Translations under genes and position numbers: made by a program
Source: Anseranas semipalmata
Lineage: Eukaryota; Chordata; Aves; Anseriformes; Anseranatidae
Direction of reading: 5' to 3'
Assembly (NCBI GenBank): GCA_013399115.1
Contig: VXAA01005613.1
Span: 698,009 to 762,008 of the forward strand
DNA: 64,000 nt
Notes under the pieces: generated by a model
Told to the model about the DNA's origin: nothing
Seen by the model: only the letters and a program-made list of their open reading frames with translations
Databases searched by the model: none
Shown here: in pieces, positions 50,201 to 62,811 of the stretch
How positions within the stretch are numbered: position 1 is the first letter of the stretch
Layout of the letters: each line of letters opens with the position of its first letter

Positions 50201-51449
50201 CAGCCACTGTCCTGTTGCTGACGCCCATCCGTCTCTCCAGGCTCCAGCCACCTGTAAGTGAACCCAGCCAAACTAGTTTGCTGAAACCTCCGCAAGCCAG
50301 TGTCCCAAGATCTCTCTGTTTTAGTAACAGCCCATTAGGACACATGAGTGGTTGTTGTCTTGTACGGGGAGTGAGAGACAATCCTGCAAACCTGTAGTTG
50401 AATACCCAGATGGTCAGCGGTAGGTGGTTTACTTGAGGTTCTAACTGCCTCGCAGGGACTGCTGCTGAGGCTGGATGGTGGCGATTCCTGCCTCTGTTAC
50501 AGCCTGGTTCCAGTGCTCATCTAGCAACAGCTAGTAAAGGGAATTCAGGGCGGTTTCACAATATGCTTAATGTGATCTAGCTTGAGACTACTGCAGAAAT
50601 ACGCAGCCATTCCTTTCTCTCCCTGCTTTCCTTTCCTCTAGACTCTTACCCCCCCTCTTGCAGTATCTAATGATCACACAACAGTGTGGTAACTATTAGT
50701 GTAAGACTAGCCTTCAGGGGTTTTGGAGGGTTTATTCTCTGTTGGATCAGTGAGCTGATCTGGCTTGCCAGCAGCAGTTGGCACAGATATGCGGGCATTG
50801 AAAAAAAAAAGTCTGGGCTGCTTTTCAGGCATAGCTTGTACCTCTGATCAGAAGCCTGCCTGTGGAGCACTGTCTGTGCTGAGACGGAGTCCTCTCCTTG
50901 TTCCCCCACGTCATAAGCCTGAAGCAACTGGTACTGTTGGATGTTCTTCTGCAATATATGAGAGTGGTGGTGCCACAAAACAGCTTTCAGAGCAGTTGTT
51001 TCTAATCTATTTGTCTCTAAGGTTTGCTAACTTGGTCATCTGGAGCAATTATTTACTGGAAAGTTTTTAATATCAACTCCTTTACTGTAACCCATCATAG
51101 TCCTAAAGGAGGAAGATATTATTTAGGCAAAGCAGACTGATAAAAACTTTGGGGATGGCTTCCATCACCTTTAGATTTGTTCCCAGTTATGGATTTAGCT
51201 AAGAGTATGAAATGATATTACTGGTGATACATTCAGAAATGGATCTTTGGAGAATAATCAGAAGTTTTGATTTGTGAGTGCCAAGGTGAGGTTGGTGGTC
51301 TGAGGTAAACCCCATGCAAACTGATTGTGCAAACTGATACGGAGTTGGGAGTGATAGAGGTGCTACAAGGTGAATGAAGGATTTTGTCAAGATACAAGAT
51401 GCTACTTGGAAGAACACAAGGAAAGGTTAACTGGAAGAGTAGAATTAAA

Positions 51450-52411
51450 GTGGTGCTCCTCAGGGCTCTGCATTGGGACTGGTGCTGTTTAACGTCTTTG
51501 TTGGTGACACGGACGGTGGCATCAAGTGCACCCTCAGCAAGTTTGCCAATGACACCAACTGTGTGGTGCAGTCGACATGCTGGAGGGAAGGGATGCCATC
51601 CGGAGGGACCTGGACAGGCTTGAGAGGTGGGCCTGTGCGAACCTCTTGAAGTTCAGCAAGGCCAAGTGCAAGGTCCTGCATCTGGGTCGGGAAATCCCAA
51701 GCACATGAATACAGCCTGGACAACGAGTGGATATAGAGCAGCCCTGTGGTGAAGGACTTGGAGGTATAGGTGGGTGAAAAACTGGATGCGAGCCAGCAAT
51801 ATATGCTGGCAGCCCAGAAGGCCAGTCAGATCCTGGGCTGCATCAAAAGAAGCGTGGCAGCAGGTCGAGGGAGGTGATTCTTCCCCTCTAGTCCACTCTT
51901 GGGAGGCCGCCACCTGGAGTGCTGTATTCAGCCCCCAGCACAAGAAGGACATGGACCTGTTAGAGTGCATCCAGAGGAGGCCTCGAGGATGATCAGAGGG
52001 CTGGAGCACCTCTCCTATGAAGCCAGGCTGAGGGAGTTGGGGTTGTTCAGCCTGGAGAAGAGAAGGCTCTGGGGAGACCTTATAGCAGCCTTCCAGTACC
52101 TAAAGGGGGCCTACAGGAAAGCTGGGGGGGACTCTTTGTCAGGGATAGGATAGTGATAGGACAAGGGGTAATGGCTTTAAGCTAAAAGGTTTCAATTAGG
52201 TATTTGGAAGAAATTCTTTACTCTGAGGGTGGTGAGGCACTGGCACAGGTTGCCCAGAGAAGCTGTGGATGCCCCATCCCTGGAGGTGTTCAAGGCCAGG
52301 TTGGATGTGGCTTTGGGCAACCTTGTCTAGTGGGAGGTGTCCCTGCCCATGGCAGGGGGTTGGAACTGGATGGTCTTTAAGGTCTCTTCCAACTCAAACC
52401 ATTCTGTGATG
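51450..52411 (+). mobile_element. CR1 LINE fragment with decayed end of reverse-transcriptase ORF
   Basis: About 960 bases follow the CR1 consensus from the 3' part of ORF2 to the terminus. Recognisable blocks are the RT stretch around 51450-51560, the 'gggctgcatcaaaagaa' and 'aggacatggacctgttagag' blocks, 'ggctggagcacctctcctat', 'ttcagcctggagaagagaag', and the 3' UTR with 'aggtgtccctgcccatggca'. It ends in a single ATTCTGTGA unit. The reading frame is broken by small indels and stops, so no complete ORF2 product can be made. It is 5'-truncated, lies in the same orientation as PPP1R12A, and has no evident target-site duplication, as is usual for CR1. Confidence 0.95.
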
Positions 52412-52797
52412 AAAAGGAAAAAGGATCAAAGATGAAACTTAATGCAACCCACTCAGGAAATGAGGACTTCGGGAAGATATGTTGTAAAACTAACCCATGG
52501 CAAAATAAAAACAGGAAAAGAAAATTTATTCCTAGCCAACAAGAGCAGCTTTCTAGAAGAATGACTGACTTCTTACAAGTTGACACTGGTAAAGATGTTT
52601 GTTTTGAGAGCTGTGAAAAGGTCACCGCAGGCTTTGGAAGATTATTTTAGTTAATGCATTTCTATTTGCTGCCTTGTTTCTTTCTGGAAGAAGAGATTGG
52701 AAAAAAGAAGATTAAGGATATTGCAAGACTGTTTACTGGTCAGAAGAGTAAGACAGTTTTCTGGGGATGAGATAGAAAATATGCTAATATGGTAGTC

Positions 52798-52814
52798 TTT
52801 TTTTTTTTTTTTTT
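52798..52814. repeat. T17 tract
   Basis: Seventeen T followed by a C run. A homopolymer with no flanking element recognised. On the minus strand it could be an old poly(A) tail, but I see no retroposed gene beside it. Confidence 0.85.
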
Positions 52815-55800
52815 CCCCCAAATCAAAGTGTGATGTTTGGTCTTTATCAGGAACTTAAAAGTTGCTCCTCCTCCAAACTTGTATTAGACCTCTGCAAGGA
52901 TAAAGTTAAATTCCATTAGAAAGAATGGAGAAACTTGAAGAAGATCATTGAGTTAGTATTAGTTGGCATTTCTTTTGTGAAGATGTATCGTTGCAGTGCA
53001 CTATTTTCAACATGTTTTTGCTGCGTGTATGTACCTCCTAGGAATAATGAAACACCAATTGAATTGTTGAGGTTGAAGGTGAAATCTCCTTTCTAAAATC
53101 ATGTCATTATGTGGTAGAGTTTAATCTTTTCTACTGTGTAGATGTGATCTGACGTTTGGATAAAAGCCAACTGGCAGAAATATGCGTTAAGATATGGTTG
53201 ATGGGTTAGAAGAAATTATAGGACCTAACTGATTTGATACCTGTTTGTTCAATTGAGGGTGTCTAGGAGAGCCTGTCACCCTAGGATGCACGAAAACAAT
53301 GTGTGCTCTGTAGCTGCCTTCTTCAGATGGGCTTACTGTGTGCATCTCCACTTGTGATCCTAAGTATTTGTTAGTAAGTATATTGCATTTCTGTTCTTTC
53401 AAAAGTAAATCTAACATTCTTAAGTTTAGAGATACCTTCTTCAAGGCTATATGATTTAGTAGGAGGTATCTTTCTTCTTATAATAGGCCTTAGCAGTTCA
53501 TTGGATCTAATGAAAAGTCAAGGGACTGATGCCCAGTGTGAAGCTCAGAGTGCTCTAATTTTTGGCTGAAAAAGACTTTAAAAGTGCAACTGCTGTCTAA
53601 AAAACCATCCTGCTTTGAGATGTGATATGCATAGGAAAGATCTTACTTGTTTATAACAGAGCATAGGTTTTATTGGTATCCCAAGAACAATTTATAGTAG
53701 ATATCTTACCTATGAATTCTGAAGTTAATTAAATATGAGCAGCTGAGTGATAAATATGGAAAAGTGTTGGGTTTGAGTGTTGTTTTCTAGGAGAAAACAT
53801 GGGTGTGGTGTAGGTTGTCACTTCTCGCACCTCAGCTTTTATTTTCATTCAGCTTTTAGACTGTTTTCTCTGTTGTGAGTTTGACCCTCCTCTGCAGCAT
53901 ACAGTATGCTTTCTAATGACACTAAAGCAATTAATGCACCTACTTACCCGTTCTTACAGCTGTGTCTTTTGTTGGATATCCTAAGCTACGTCATTTGAGT
54001 GCAAGTGATCCTAATCTGTGTGTATTTTTCTAGTCTTCTTATCCCTTACTGAGGCAGGATAAAAGCTGCTTGAATTCTTTTGAAATCCGTGTAAATATAG
54101 TGTGGTGTCTGTAGAGATGTGAGGCTGCTGTGCATTAATGAGAGTGAATTACTTGGACACAATTCAGATGTGAAGATGCAAAAATGTAATTTTGCTTATA
54201 AGCAGCAGGTATGACAGGATAAAAATATAAAAAAGGAATTATTGACACTTCTTGATTGCAGATGAGGTACCGCTCATCAAATATTTGAATAAAGGATAAG
54301 TTTCTTTTGGAGGAAGTGTGTTTTCAAGGAAGTTCAAAGTGGATTGGGCAGGTGAACAGCTGGTGTGCATTGCAGATTGCCAATACCTAGTGACCGGTCA
54401 GACTGAATTCAGTACTACTGGGTGATGCTAAAAGGTGCTCTATGAGAGTAATGTTGCTTCATACAGAGATTTGGTCACTATATTACTGCATAAAATAATT
54501 ATAAACAAGATAAATTCTATGGTGTAGTGATTATATCTGTGCTAATATCTGTTTAAGTACAGTAAAAGTTTTTTTCAGAATTGGTCTTGGTTTAAATTTC
54601 CCTGATATAAATGCCAACACATCACTGTCGGAGGAAAATAAGGTTGTCAACTTAAGTCCATACTCATATACTCATAACTGCTAAAATAGAAAGAAGCAGT
54701 TAAAAATCAGAATCTGTGATGCTACTGTAGCCAAATCTAGCAATGCTACTCTTGGCACAAGGCAGGAGGGATGGTGAGAGCCACCTGTGTGATCACCTCT
54801 TAACTAGTGAGCAGTTAGTTGAGGAGGGTGCGCAGCAAGATTTCCTTCTTCCTCCTCCTCTTCTGCCTCCATGCTGTTGTTAGCTCTTCTTTTCAACCAG
54901 TATAACTCAGTCCTAAGTATTCACCTTGGTGACACTTCCTTAAAACACCATAAATGCTTGGGGATTTGCTACAGGAAAGCATCCTGAGCACAGAGAGCAT
55001 CATGAGGTAAAGTTATTGTACTCTTTTGCAAGGGCAACAAGAAATCAGAAAACCAGTTATCTGTGGTTGAAAAACAGCATGTATTTTTGTTGGCAGATGT
55101 TATAATGTTTCATTATTTCTAGTGTTTTTTGAGAATGTAGGACTTCAAGACATGTTGTTCTCATAATTCACAACTTGGTTAATTGAAATCCTTTTTTTTT
55201 TTTTTTTTGCTTTGTTTTGTTTAGAAGTTGTTTAATTTTGAAAGTATTTGCTATAAAATTTCATATGCTTGAGCTTGAAAAATCAGCATACCTTCACTAG
55301 CTAGCATAAAAAGTGGTGCTTAATTTTTCAAGGACTTCAAAATAAAAGGGGGAAACACTTGTTCACAAAGTGCATAATGAAATTAACGTTTGATATGCAC
55401 TTTAAAAATACTTTTTGTTTTGCTTTCTTTCTTTTCTACTGAAGTTTTTGCACACTGTATTCACCCTGGCATTACCTGGCTCTAGTTCTTTTTTTGGGGT
55501 GTACTAGGTTCTAGCACGTTTCCCTATATAGCTTTCTTCATGTTTTCTACTTTCGTCATCTCAGTCACTGTTTACTTTCACCTAAACATTGCTCTGCCAC
55601 CCCTCATATGTCTTTCCTCTATATGGATACGGTAAAATATGTAGGCTTAGTTGCTTTTCTTTTGCTGCAAATAGGAATTTTTACTGTTCCATCTTTGCAC
55701 TGTTAATGTTTAGGTAGCCGCCTACGTACAAATATTTCTAGAGCTTATTGCTGGCTTTTTTCATAGGTTTCTTGGAACTCAGGAGGACTAAGACTAACCA

Positions 55801-58800
55801 GATACTGTTATCTACAGTGTTTCTTCCATGTTCCTGCATACCAAAAGGGAAAACAGATGTGATTCTAGTTACTGTGCTTCCTTGGGTGTGCAAGTTATGG
55901 TAGAGGCTAGGCACAGCCACCTATGTACAGAGAGAACTCGGTGTTGTTTTGGTACATTTTGGAGTGTTGTCTTCATAAACACAAATATCTTGTACGTATA
56001 TATGTTATTTAAAATCAATAGAAAGAGCTGTTTGCTTAGTGGAAATTTTTTTCTCTCTGTGGCATACTACTTGGATAGCTTTGGGAGTAGTTGGCAATTT
56101 TGAAGCAAAGGCGTGTGGCTGTTCAAGATGCTTTCATAACAGCTTCAAGAGGGAGAATCAGAACAAGCTGCTGGATTTCCTGCTGTCTCTTGCATATTGA
56201 AGGATATAAAAATCTTTTCCAATTGGTCCATAATTTAAAAAAAAACATACTCTGAAATTTGGATTAGACTAGTGAAAATTGAAAAGAAATTGTCACCTCC
56301 CATTTTCTTAAAATAATTTGTTCATTTGTTTCTCAACTATTATTTCTTATTCATTTTTTTAAAAATATTTCTAGTTATCTGAAATTCTCAACTCTGTTTG
56401 CAAGAAGAAATCATAAATTCACCTGAGATCTCTGGTTGATGTCAACTGCCTGAAAATCACTCATGTATTTCAGGAGAAATAATTATCTAGTTTTGCCAAA
56501 TAATCCTAATTGGCCTTATTTAACCTGGTATTTTGTGTAGCTGCTAGCTGATCATACTGCTCTTAGGGTGAACATTCCTGTTTAGAAAGTGCTGCAGCTT
56601 TTTTTCCCCCTAATGAGAAAGATGTGAGTGAGAATCTTCTAGAATTTGCAAAGAAACATAACCTCAAAAATGCCTGAGTTTTATTATGATTTAATTGTAA
56701 TTTAAATGGCATCGTAGAAGCCTGTCTTCTTATGTCAGCCTCTACTCGATTCTGAACGCTTGGAGACAGAAGGTTGAGCACAACAGTGACGGACAGCATA
56801 AGATGGCATTTTGCAAAGTTCCCGAATAAGACTTTTTGTGAATTCGACTCGTTTCTTCTACATCAGTCTTAAAAGTATTCAGCACAAATTATTCTTGGCC
56901 CAATGAAATGTGTACGGTTTCGGTTCCGGTATTTAACATGGAGCCTTCGTTTTCTTCTTCAGTACATCTGCTGGTAGACTCGGGAGAAAAGGCAGCTGCG
57001 GGAATGCCTCATCTGTACGCAGCTGGGAACGGGGGAAATCATCTCTAGGTTGTGGCTCAAAAGAGCGCAGAGGCCCCCGGCCGTGCAGAGCCGCCCGCTG
57101 CCTGGCCTGTGCCAGCCGTCACCTTTTTGGGCAGGGAGCACTCGGCCATCCTCTGTGAGACCTGTGAGTCGCTTGCCTCACGTTCTGTATTCGCTTCAGT
57201 TTTGTATTATTTAAGCGGGCTTTTGTTTTTAAATTAAAAAAGGCCTTTCTTTAATCTGTCGTTTTGAGCAGTTATGTTGAGAAGTGCACCCTAACAATGC
57301 AAGAATCGCATAGAAGCTGTCATTTTGTCGCTTGGTAAGTTGCTATACAGGTTGTATACAAAGCCGTAGTTACAGCTTTGCTTACCTTGCCCTTAAGTAT
57401 TATCTTTTTTGCTGTAAATTTAACAAAACAAAACAAAAAGCTAAACAAACCAGAAATAGTTTGGAGAAGGGCTAGGCAGTTTGAGGTAGCATTTCCACTG
57501 CATTAATAACAGCATTGTTAAGAATTTAAATTAGAAGTGAAAACTCTTCTGGCAGTGGTTTTTTAAAGCAATATTCCCAGATACTCAAACCAATAGAAAG
57601 TCTCAATATTGCTCTTTCAAATTTATTTTTTATAGTTTTAACTTGTTAGATGTGTCTTGAAAGTCTGATTGTTTGGCTAGATTTTGATGTCCTTTTAGTA
57701 GTAATTTGAATGATTTACAAAGATGTACTTTTAAAAGTTTTTCAAGACTTTATATAAAAAAACAGTGAAATAATTCTGAAAGCTGTTTTAAAAGAAGGCA
57801 ATTAAAATATATATACCAAAGATTTGCAACTTTTTAATTTGTTTTTACCTACTGTGAACTGTAGGGCAGATATTTTGTTTGTTTGTATCTCCAAAGGATT
57901 GCACAGCTGCCATGAACATAGTGACACTTTTTCTGTCTTTGGCTCCATATTATCATTCACTTAAGGCACTTGTGGAATTTAATTGAACTTCACCATCTAT
58001 GGATTTAAAAAAAAAAAAAACAGCTGGGCTTAGCTGAAATGGGTAATTAGTTAAAAGCTCTTCAGAGACTGGTTGCGCTGTTGGTTGGGGCCCCACTAAC
58101 ATTAAACCTTGTTTCCCTGCAAGGCCAAACTAGACAAGTTTATTTTAAATGTATACACAGTATGTTGAACCTCTATTCAGTAAGAGGTGTTTTAGGAGGG
58201 TCCCTCTCCTCACATTTTTGGGGTCAGAGAATCCTGCCGAGTTGTCCAACGAGGCAGGAGGTAATGCTTGTTTTCACTGCTGAGCTCCTAGTGAGTCCAG
58301 CAAGCAGTTTTTAATGAACTGAATCAATTCAGGAGCCACTTCTCTGCCCTGCCTCTCGCTTGCCACAGTTCTGGTGACCTTCAGGTTCAGCAAGTACTTA
58401 AAGTTAATTATATCCATAATTACTTCACAAACTTGTTTCCAGATATTGTGAACTGGGACAAGGTTTGAATGTAAACAAACGCCCCTTTCTTTTGCTGAGG
58501 TAAATAATATTAAAATGTTTTCTGAGCATAGCTGGTTGGTGGCAGCTGAAGAAGTTTAAAAAATCCAAAGTTTGAGATTCAGATGTAAATGCTTCTTAAA
58601 TTCCTGAGTAAGACTCGAGTTTGCACACGCTGTCTTCAGAGAGGTGTCTTCCTCTCAGCTTACTTTGTCTGTGTGCATTTTGTTAATAAATTTATGCCAA
58701 AAAGAACCGTCAGTTGTAGATGATTATTACTTTTATTTTTTGTTCAGACTGTAAGCCAAGTTGTAAGGTAAAATTTTTAACTTCCAGTTCCTGAGCTTAG

Positions 58801-60769
58801 TTTTGGTGAGGACTTTTTGGCTTTCATACAATCTCGGAGGATTATTATTTATTGTCTCAGAGATACTGAGATTCCAACACTTTTTTATGTAAAGTGTTAA
58901 AATGTACTTTTCATAATGTGATAGGAGAGAGTCTGAGTTACAGGTAATTATTTAAAATAAATATTTCATCTTTTTTTTCAAGGTCATTAACTTCATTCTA
59001 TACTTCAGTAGTTATTGAGGAATATATAACAGTGATTCCTAAAACACAGATTTCAAATAGAAGTATTTTCACCTTCATAAAACAATGGTATCACAAAGCA
59101 AACTTGTTCTTCCAGTCTTACCCAGACTGCGTAACGCTTGTCATGGAAACATCAGGGCAAAAGTATCAGGAATGATTTTGTTTTCCTGCTCTTGTCTTTC
59201 CTGGTATTCATAGGATACTTGCAATTCTTTATACTTAGACCACAGAAGTACCTAAAAGAGGTGCTTTAGCTTGAATATCAATGCTTGAAAGCTTTATGTC
59301 CAAAAATAAGCATGGTATAGATCAAGCTACTGTTTTCTTCTCATTTATTTACATTTTGAATGAGCGTCTACCAGAATATTACATAAATTAAGTCATATTT
59401 TCCTGAATTATTCTTTGATAGCTGTCTGTTGAACACAGCCATATCACAACAAATGGATTACAAAAGACACAAATTTAAGTGGTGTACCAAAACGTTTTAT
59501 AAATAGGTAACTGTGGGAGTCCAATATTTTTTTACTTTTCCATTGCATCCTACTTTGCAAAAAAAAGTAGTACTTTTTCTGGACTTGGTATCAAAGGCCA
59601 CGGTTCTAGACTTTTTATTGCACTGTTCCAATTTCTTTTTAGTGTATACCATGTAGCTGTATCGATTAAATATCAGCTGAGGAAATTAAAGTTATATTTT
59701 GCTTACTTATTTTAGAAAGATGAAATTTCAAGGTGAAAGTAATACTTAATAAAGATTTTAAAAAGCAATTATTTTCTTTTGTTTTGAAACATGGATGACT
59801 TTTAAAATATGCGTACATGCCTACACAAATAATACACTGTTACACATGAAAATTTTAGTTATTACATTTCGCTTAAAGTGCAATTCATTTGGAAAGTGGT
59901 TTAAAAAATAAACCTTCTGATTTGTAGTGTTATTTTTATACTGACTTCTACTCAGCTATGCCTTAAAAACAGAGCATCGTTCTCTTGATCTTGCTTAGCA
60001 AATCTGTTTCCGTTCTGTATGTGATGCAGAGTCAGGCTACCTACATGTCTGAAACAATAGTTCTCCTTTCCCTTGGCAGTGCCAGGTTTCCTAATTAAAG
60101 CGATGATCCTGTAGGCACCAGGGTAACCTCATGGACCATCTGAACTGTGTCATTGCTTTGCTGAAACTATTACTACTGTAAAAGAAAATAAATCGGGTTT
60201 GGGTCATCTGTTAATGAATGGTGTGAAAAACAGAACAAACATTATTTTCACTACCAGGTTTAGAAGGTTTCTTTAAAAGAGTTGGCATTTGAATAATTTT
60301 TTAGACTGAGCATTGCTATTTCATTATTCATTTATGTGGTGGGGGTAGCAGAGGGGATGCCTGGATGGAGTGGCTGAGGGAAGGTTGGGTAAGGACCATC
60401 ACCATGGAGATGTTCTCACTTCCCCAGCAAGTCATCTTTCTCTTGCTTCTTCCACCCCTTCAAATTCTGTGAATTCAGGGCAGGTTCACCAGCTCATCTT
60501 TTCATCGAATGATTCTTCCTTGCTGACCCAGTAAAACCGAAACCCTGTAAGAACATGCAAAGGGGAACTCAGTAACCCAGCTTCTCCATCCTTGCTGATC
60601 CTCCAACTCGGCTGGTCTCATTTTGGTCTGTAAGCTGCTTTGGTTTTGGATTTTACTTTAAAGGATCATGAAGTTGTTCATATGGCTAAATAACTTACTG
60701 ACGTGCTACTGTAGCCTTTTGTTCATTCCCTACACTTTCTCATGCACCGCTCCTTTTATCAGGAGCAGT

Positions 60770-60797
60770 CTTACGCACTGTATCTTACGCACTGTAT
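60770..60797. repeat. 14-bp perfect tandem duplication
   Basis: cttacgcactgtat is present twice head to tail without mismatch. A small recent local duplication in intron 2. Confidence 0.9.
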
Positions 60798-62089
60798 CCT
60801 TTTGTCTATATGTCTAGAACTGAATGAACTGGTTGAACAAAATACAACCACTTCAGTGAGGTATGTATTTTCCTTACAAACGTAGCTTAATTTTTCCCTA
60901 CAGGCATTAGGAAGAAAGAGGTAAAATCAGTTTTTTTAAACACAGCTTTTATAGAAAGGAAATTGAAAAGTACCTGAATGCTGACTGGGGATTTTTTTTA
61001 ATAAGGATATTTTTGTCGGTTGTTGACTTTTGTTTTGAGTCCAAAGTTTTGACATTGCAAGAAAGTTAAGTTTCCCTATTGTTGTTTTTGCCTGTTCAGC
61101 AAATATCCTGTATAGCAATTATCTGATATGTAACCTGAAATGCTGTGTAACTGTTGAAACAGTGGAACTAGTATTGTTGAGAAATTTAGTTACTTTGAAT
61201 TAATTTTTCATTCCCGCAGAAGTTAATTCTTTAAGCTCAAGAGAGGTTGAGTTGCAGCTACGCTCTTTCAAGAGGAATAGAATAAAAACGGCACAGCATA
61301 CCGGCATCAGTTGGTAGTGGCAACTGATGGTGTGTGTCCCAGGAGATACAGTTACACTTCTGGGAATTCATCTCCATTTTGTGATCTGTCAGTCATTACC
61401 TGTTCTTGACTTAATTACAGAGGTTTAATAACAAGTGCTGTTTAAATCATACTATAGAAAAAAGAGAAGTAGGAGGGTACTTGAAGCACCAAGTTGTTGA
61501 ATAAAGATAAGGAAAAAATGATCCTACATCTGGAATCTGTCATTGGTAACTGGCGGTAGTTAAACAGAAATATTTTAAAGTATTTGTATGACTGGTGGAT
61601 TAATTTTGTGATCAACTTCTGCGTAATTTGACATTCTGCCATAGTGAGGTTAAAAAAGCACTTGTAATTTCCTATACCTGTTACCAAATGGGTAACTAGT
61701 TCTTCAGGCCTGAGTATTTCCTTTTATTTTTTTTTCCTCAAATGTATGGAAGGTGTAAGTTAAGCTCTGTGATACAGAAGGTATGTTTTTGCTGAGTACT
61801 ATCACGGCTCACACAGTTGAATTTCTTAGGGAAGTAGAAATGTTATGGTCGGAAAGCGTAAGACTATTCCCTATTGTTCATTCTCTTCTTAGAAGCAGAC
61901 TATATTTTAAGCTGTAGGTCCTCAGTAATTTCACAGGTTTATGGTTTAAAACAATGAAATAACTTAATCCTTTCACGATTTATTGTTGTAATCCATCCAT
62001 TTGACATAATCTGAAATTCAGAAGGCAATTCCACCGAGTCCAGATTGTTGACTCCTAAGATAGTGGTACTTCAAATAACCAGTTCGACA

Positions 62090-62134
62090 AGTGGGTCTCT
62101 TCCAACCTAAAGGATTCTGTGTGATTCTGTGAAT
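62090..62134 (+). mobile_element. CR1 LINE, tiny 3'-end remnant
   Basis: The string 'gtgggtctcttccaacctaa' is followed by 'attctgtgtgattctgtgaa', the CR1 terminus with about two copies of the terminal repeat. Only about 45 bases remain. It sits about 560 bases before exon 3. Confidence 0.75.
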
Positions 62135-62692
62135 AGAGCGCAAAGTACTGCTTGCTTTCTCTCTCTCGTTTCCCAACCAAAAGCTAACCTTGTGAATACT
62201 TAGGAGCAGGGGTGATCTTCGTTTTATTAATTTTATGAGCCTGCTTGGAGTCATCATTCTGGGCAAGTAAAGAAAGATGACGTGCCACTAAATATGGATG
62301 TTCTAGCAGGAGTGGCTTAATACATGAAGCTCACAGGAGTCAATGTTTCGGCCGTTGTTTGTACGTTCACTTTTGTTCATCATCTAACCATTTTCTTCTT
62401 TCAGTTCATGCAAATATGTATTTAAATATGTTTGGAAATCTTTGTGGCAAACTGAAGTGTTATTCATATTAATGGCTATTATGATAAAAAGATATATAGG
62501 TATTCAGGGATTGTAGGTAGTCATAAGGTTTTTTTGGTTATACCAAATATGGTTGTTTCTATTGTATGTGTACATGTATATATCCATTGCATGTAATATC
62601 CTAGTGGCTGCTATTTTTTGCATTAGCTTAATTATGTTTAAGTTCACTCTCTTTATCTACCAAAAAGGTTGTTTTTCTTTTTCTTTTGGCAG

Positions 62693-62811
62693 GTATTTAA
62701 TTAGTCAAGGAGCACATGTAGGAGCTGTAAATAGTGAAGGAGACACTCCATTAGATATTGCTGAAGAAGAAGCAATGGAAGAGCTGCTTCAGAATGAAGT
62801 AAATAGACAAG
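62693..62811 (+). CDS. PPP1R12A: PPP1R12A (MYPT1) coding exon 3, ankyrin repeat and acidic linker
   Basis: This exon begins after a 20-base T-rich tract and GGCAG. Its first base completes the Glu codon begun in exon 2, and 39 codons plus one base follow. It reads YLISQGAHVGAVNSEGDTPL, then an acidic helix (IAEEEAMEELLQNEVNRQ). This is the remainder of the ankyrin repeat begun in exon 2, the start of the next (GDTPLDIA), and the long helix that precedes the unusual spacer between ankyrin blocks in MYPT1. By recalled numbering it covers about residues 123-163. Mammalian MYPT1, as I recall it, has FLIGQG where this has YLISQG. The avian protein carries the latter, which supports a bird source. 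The donor is AG|GTAATT. Exons 2 and 3 join with no frame break. Confidence 0.97.

Noticed and set aside
51653..52153. ORFs of 70-118 codons on both strands around 51.4-52.2 kb
   Set aside because: They lie inside the CR1 fragment and are broken or antisense pieces of the decayed element.
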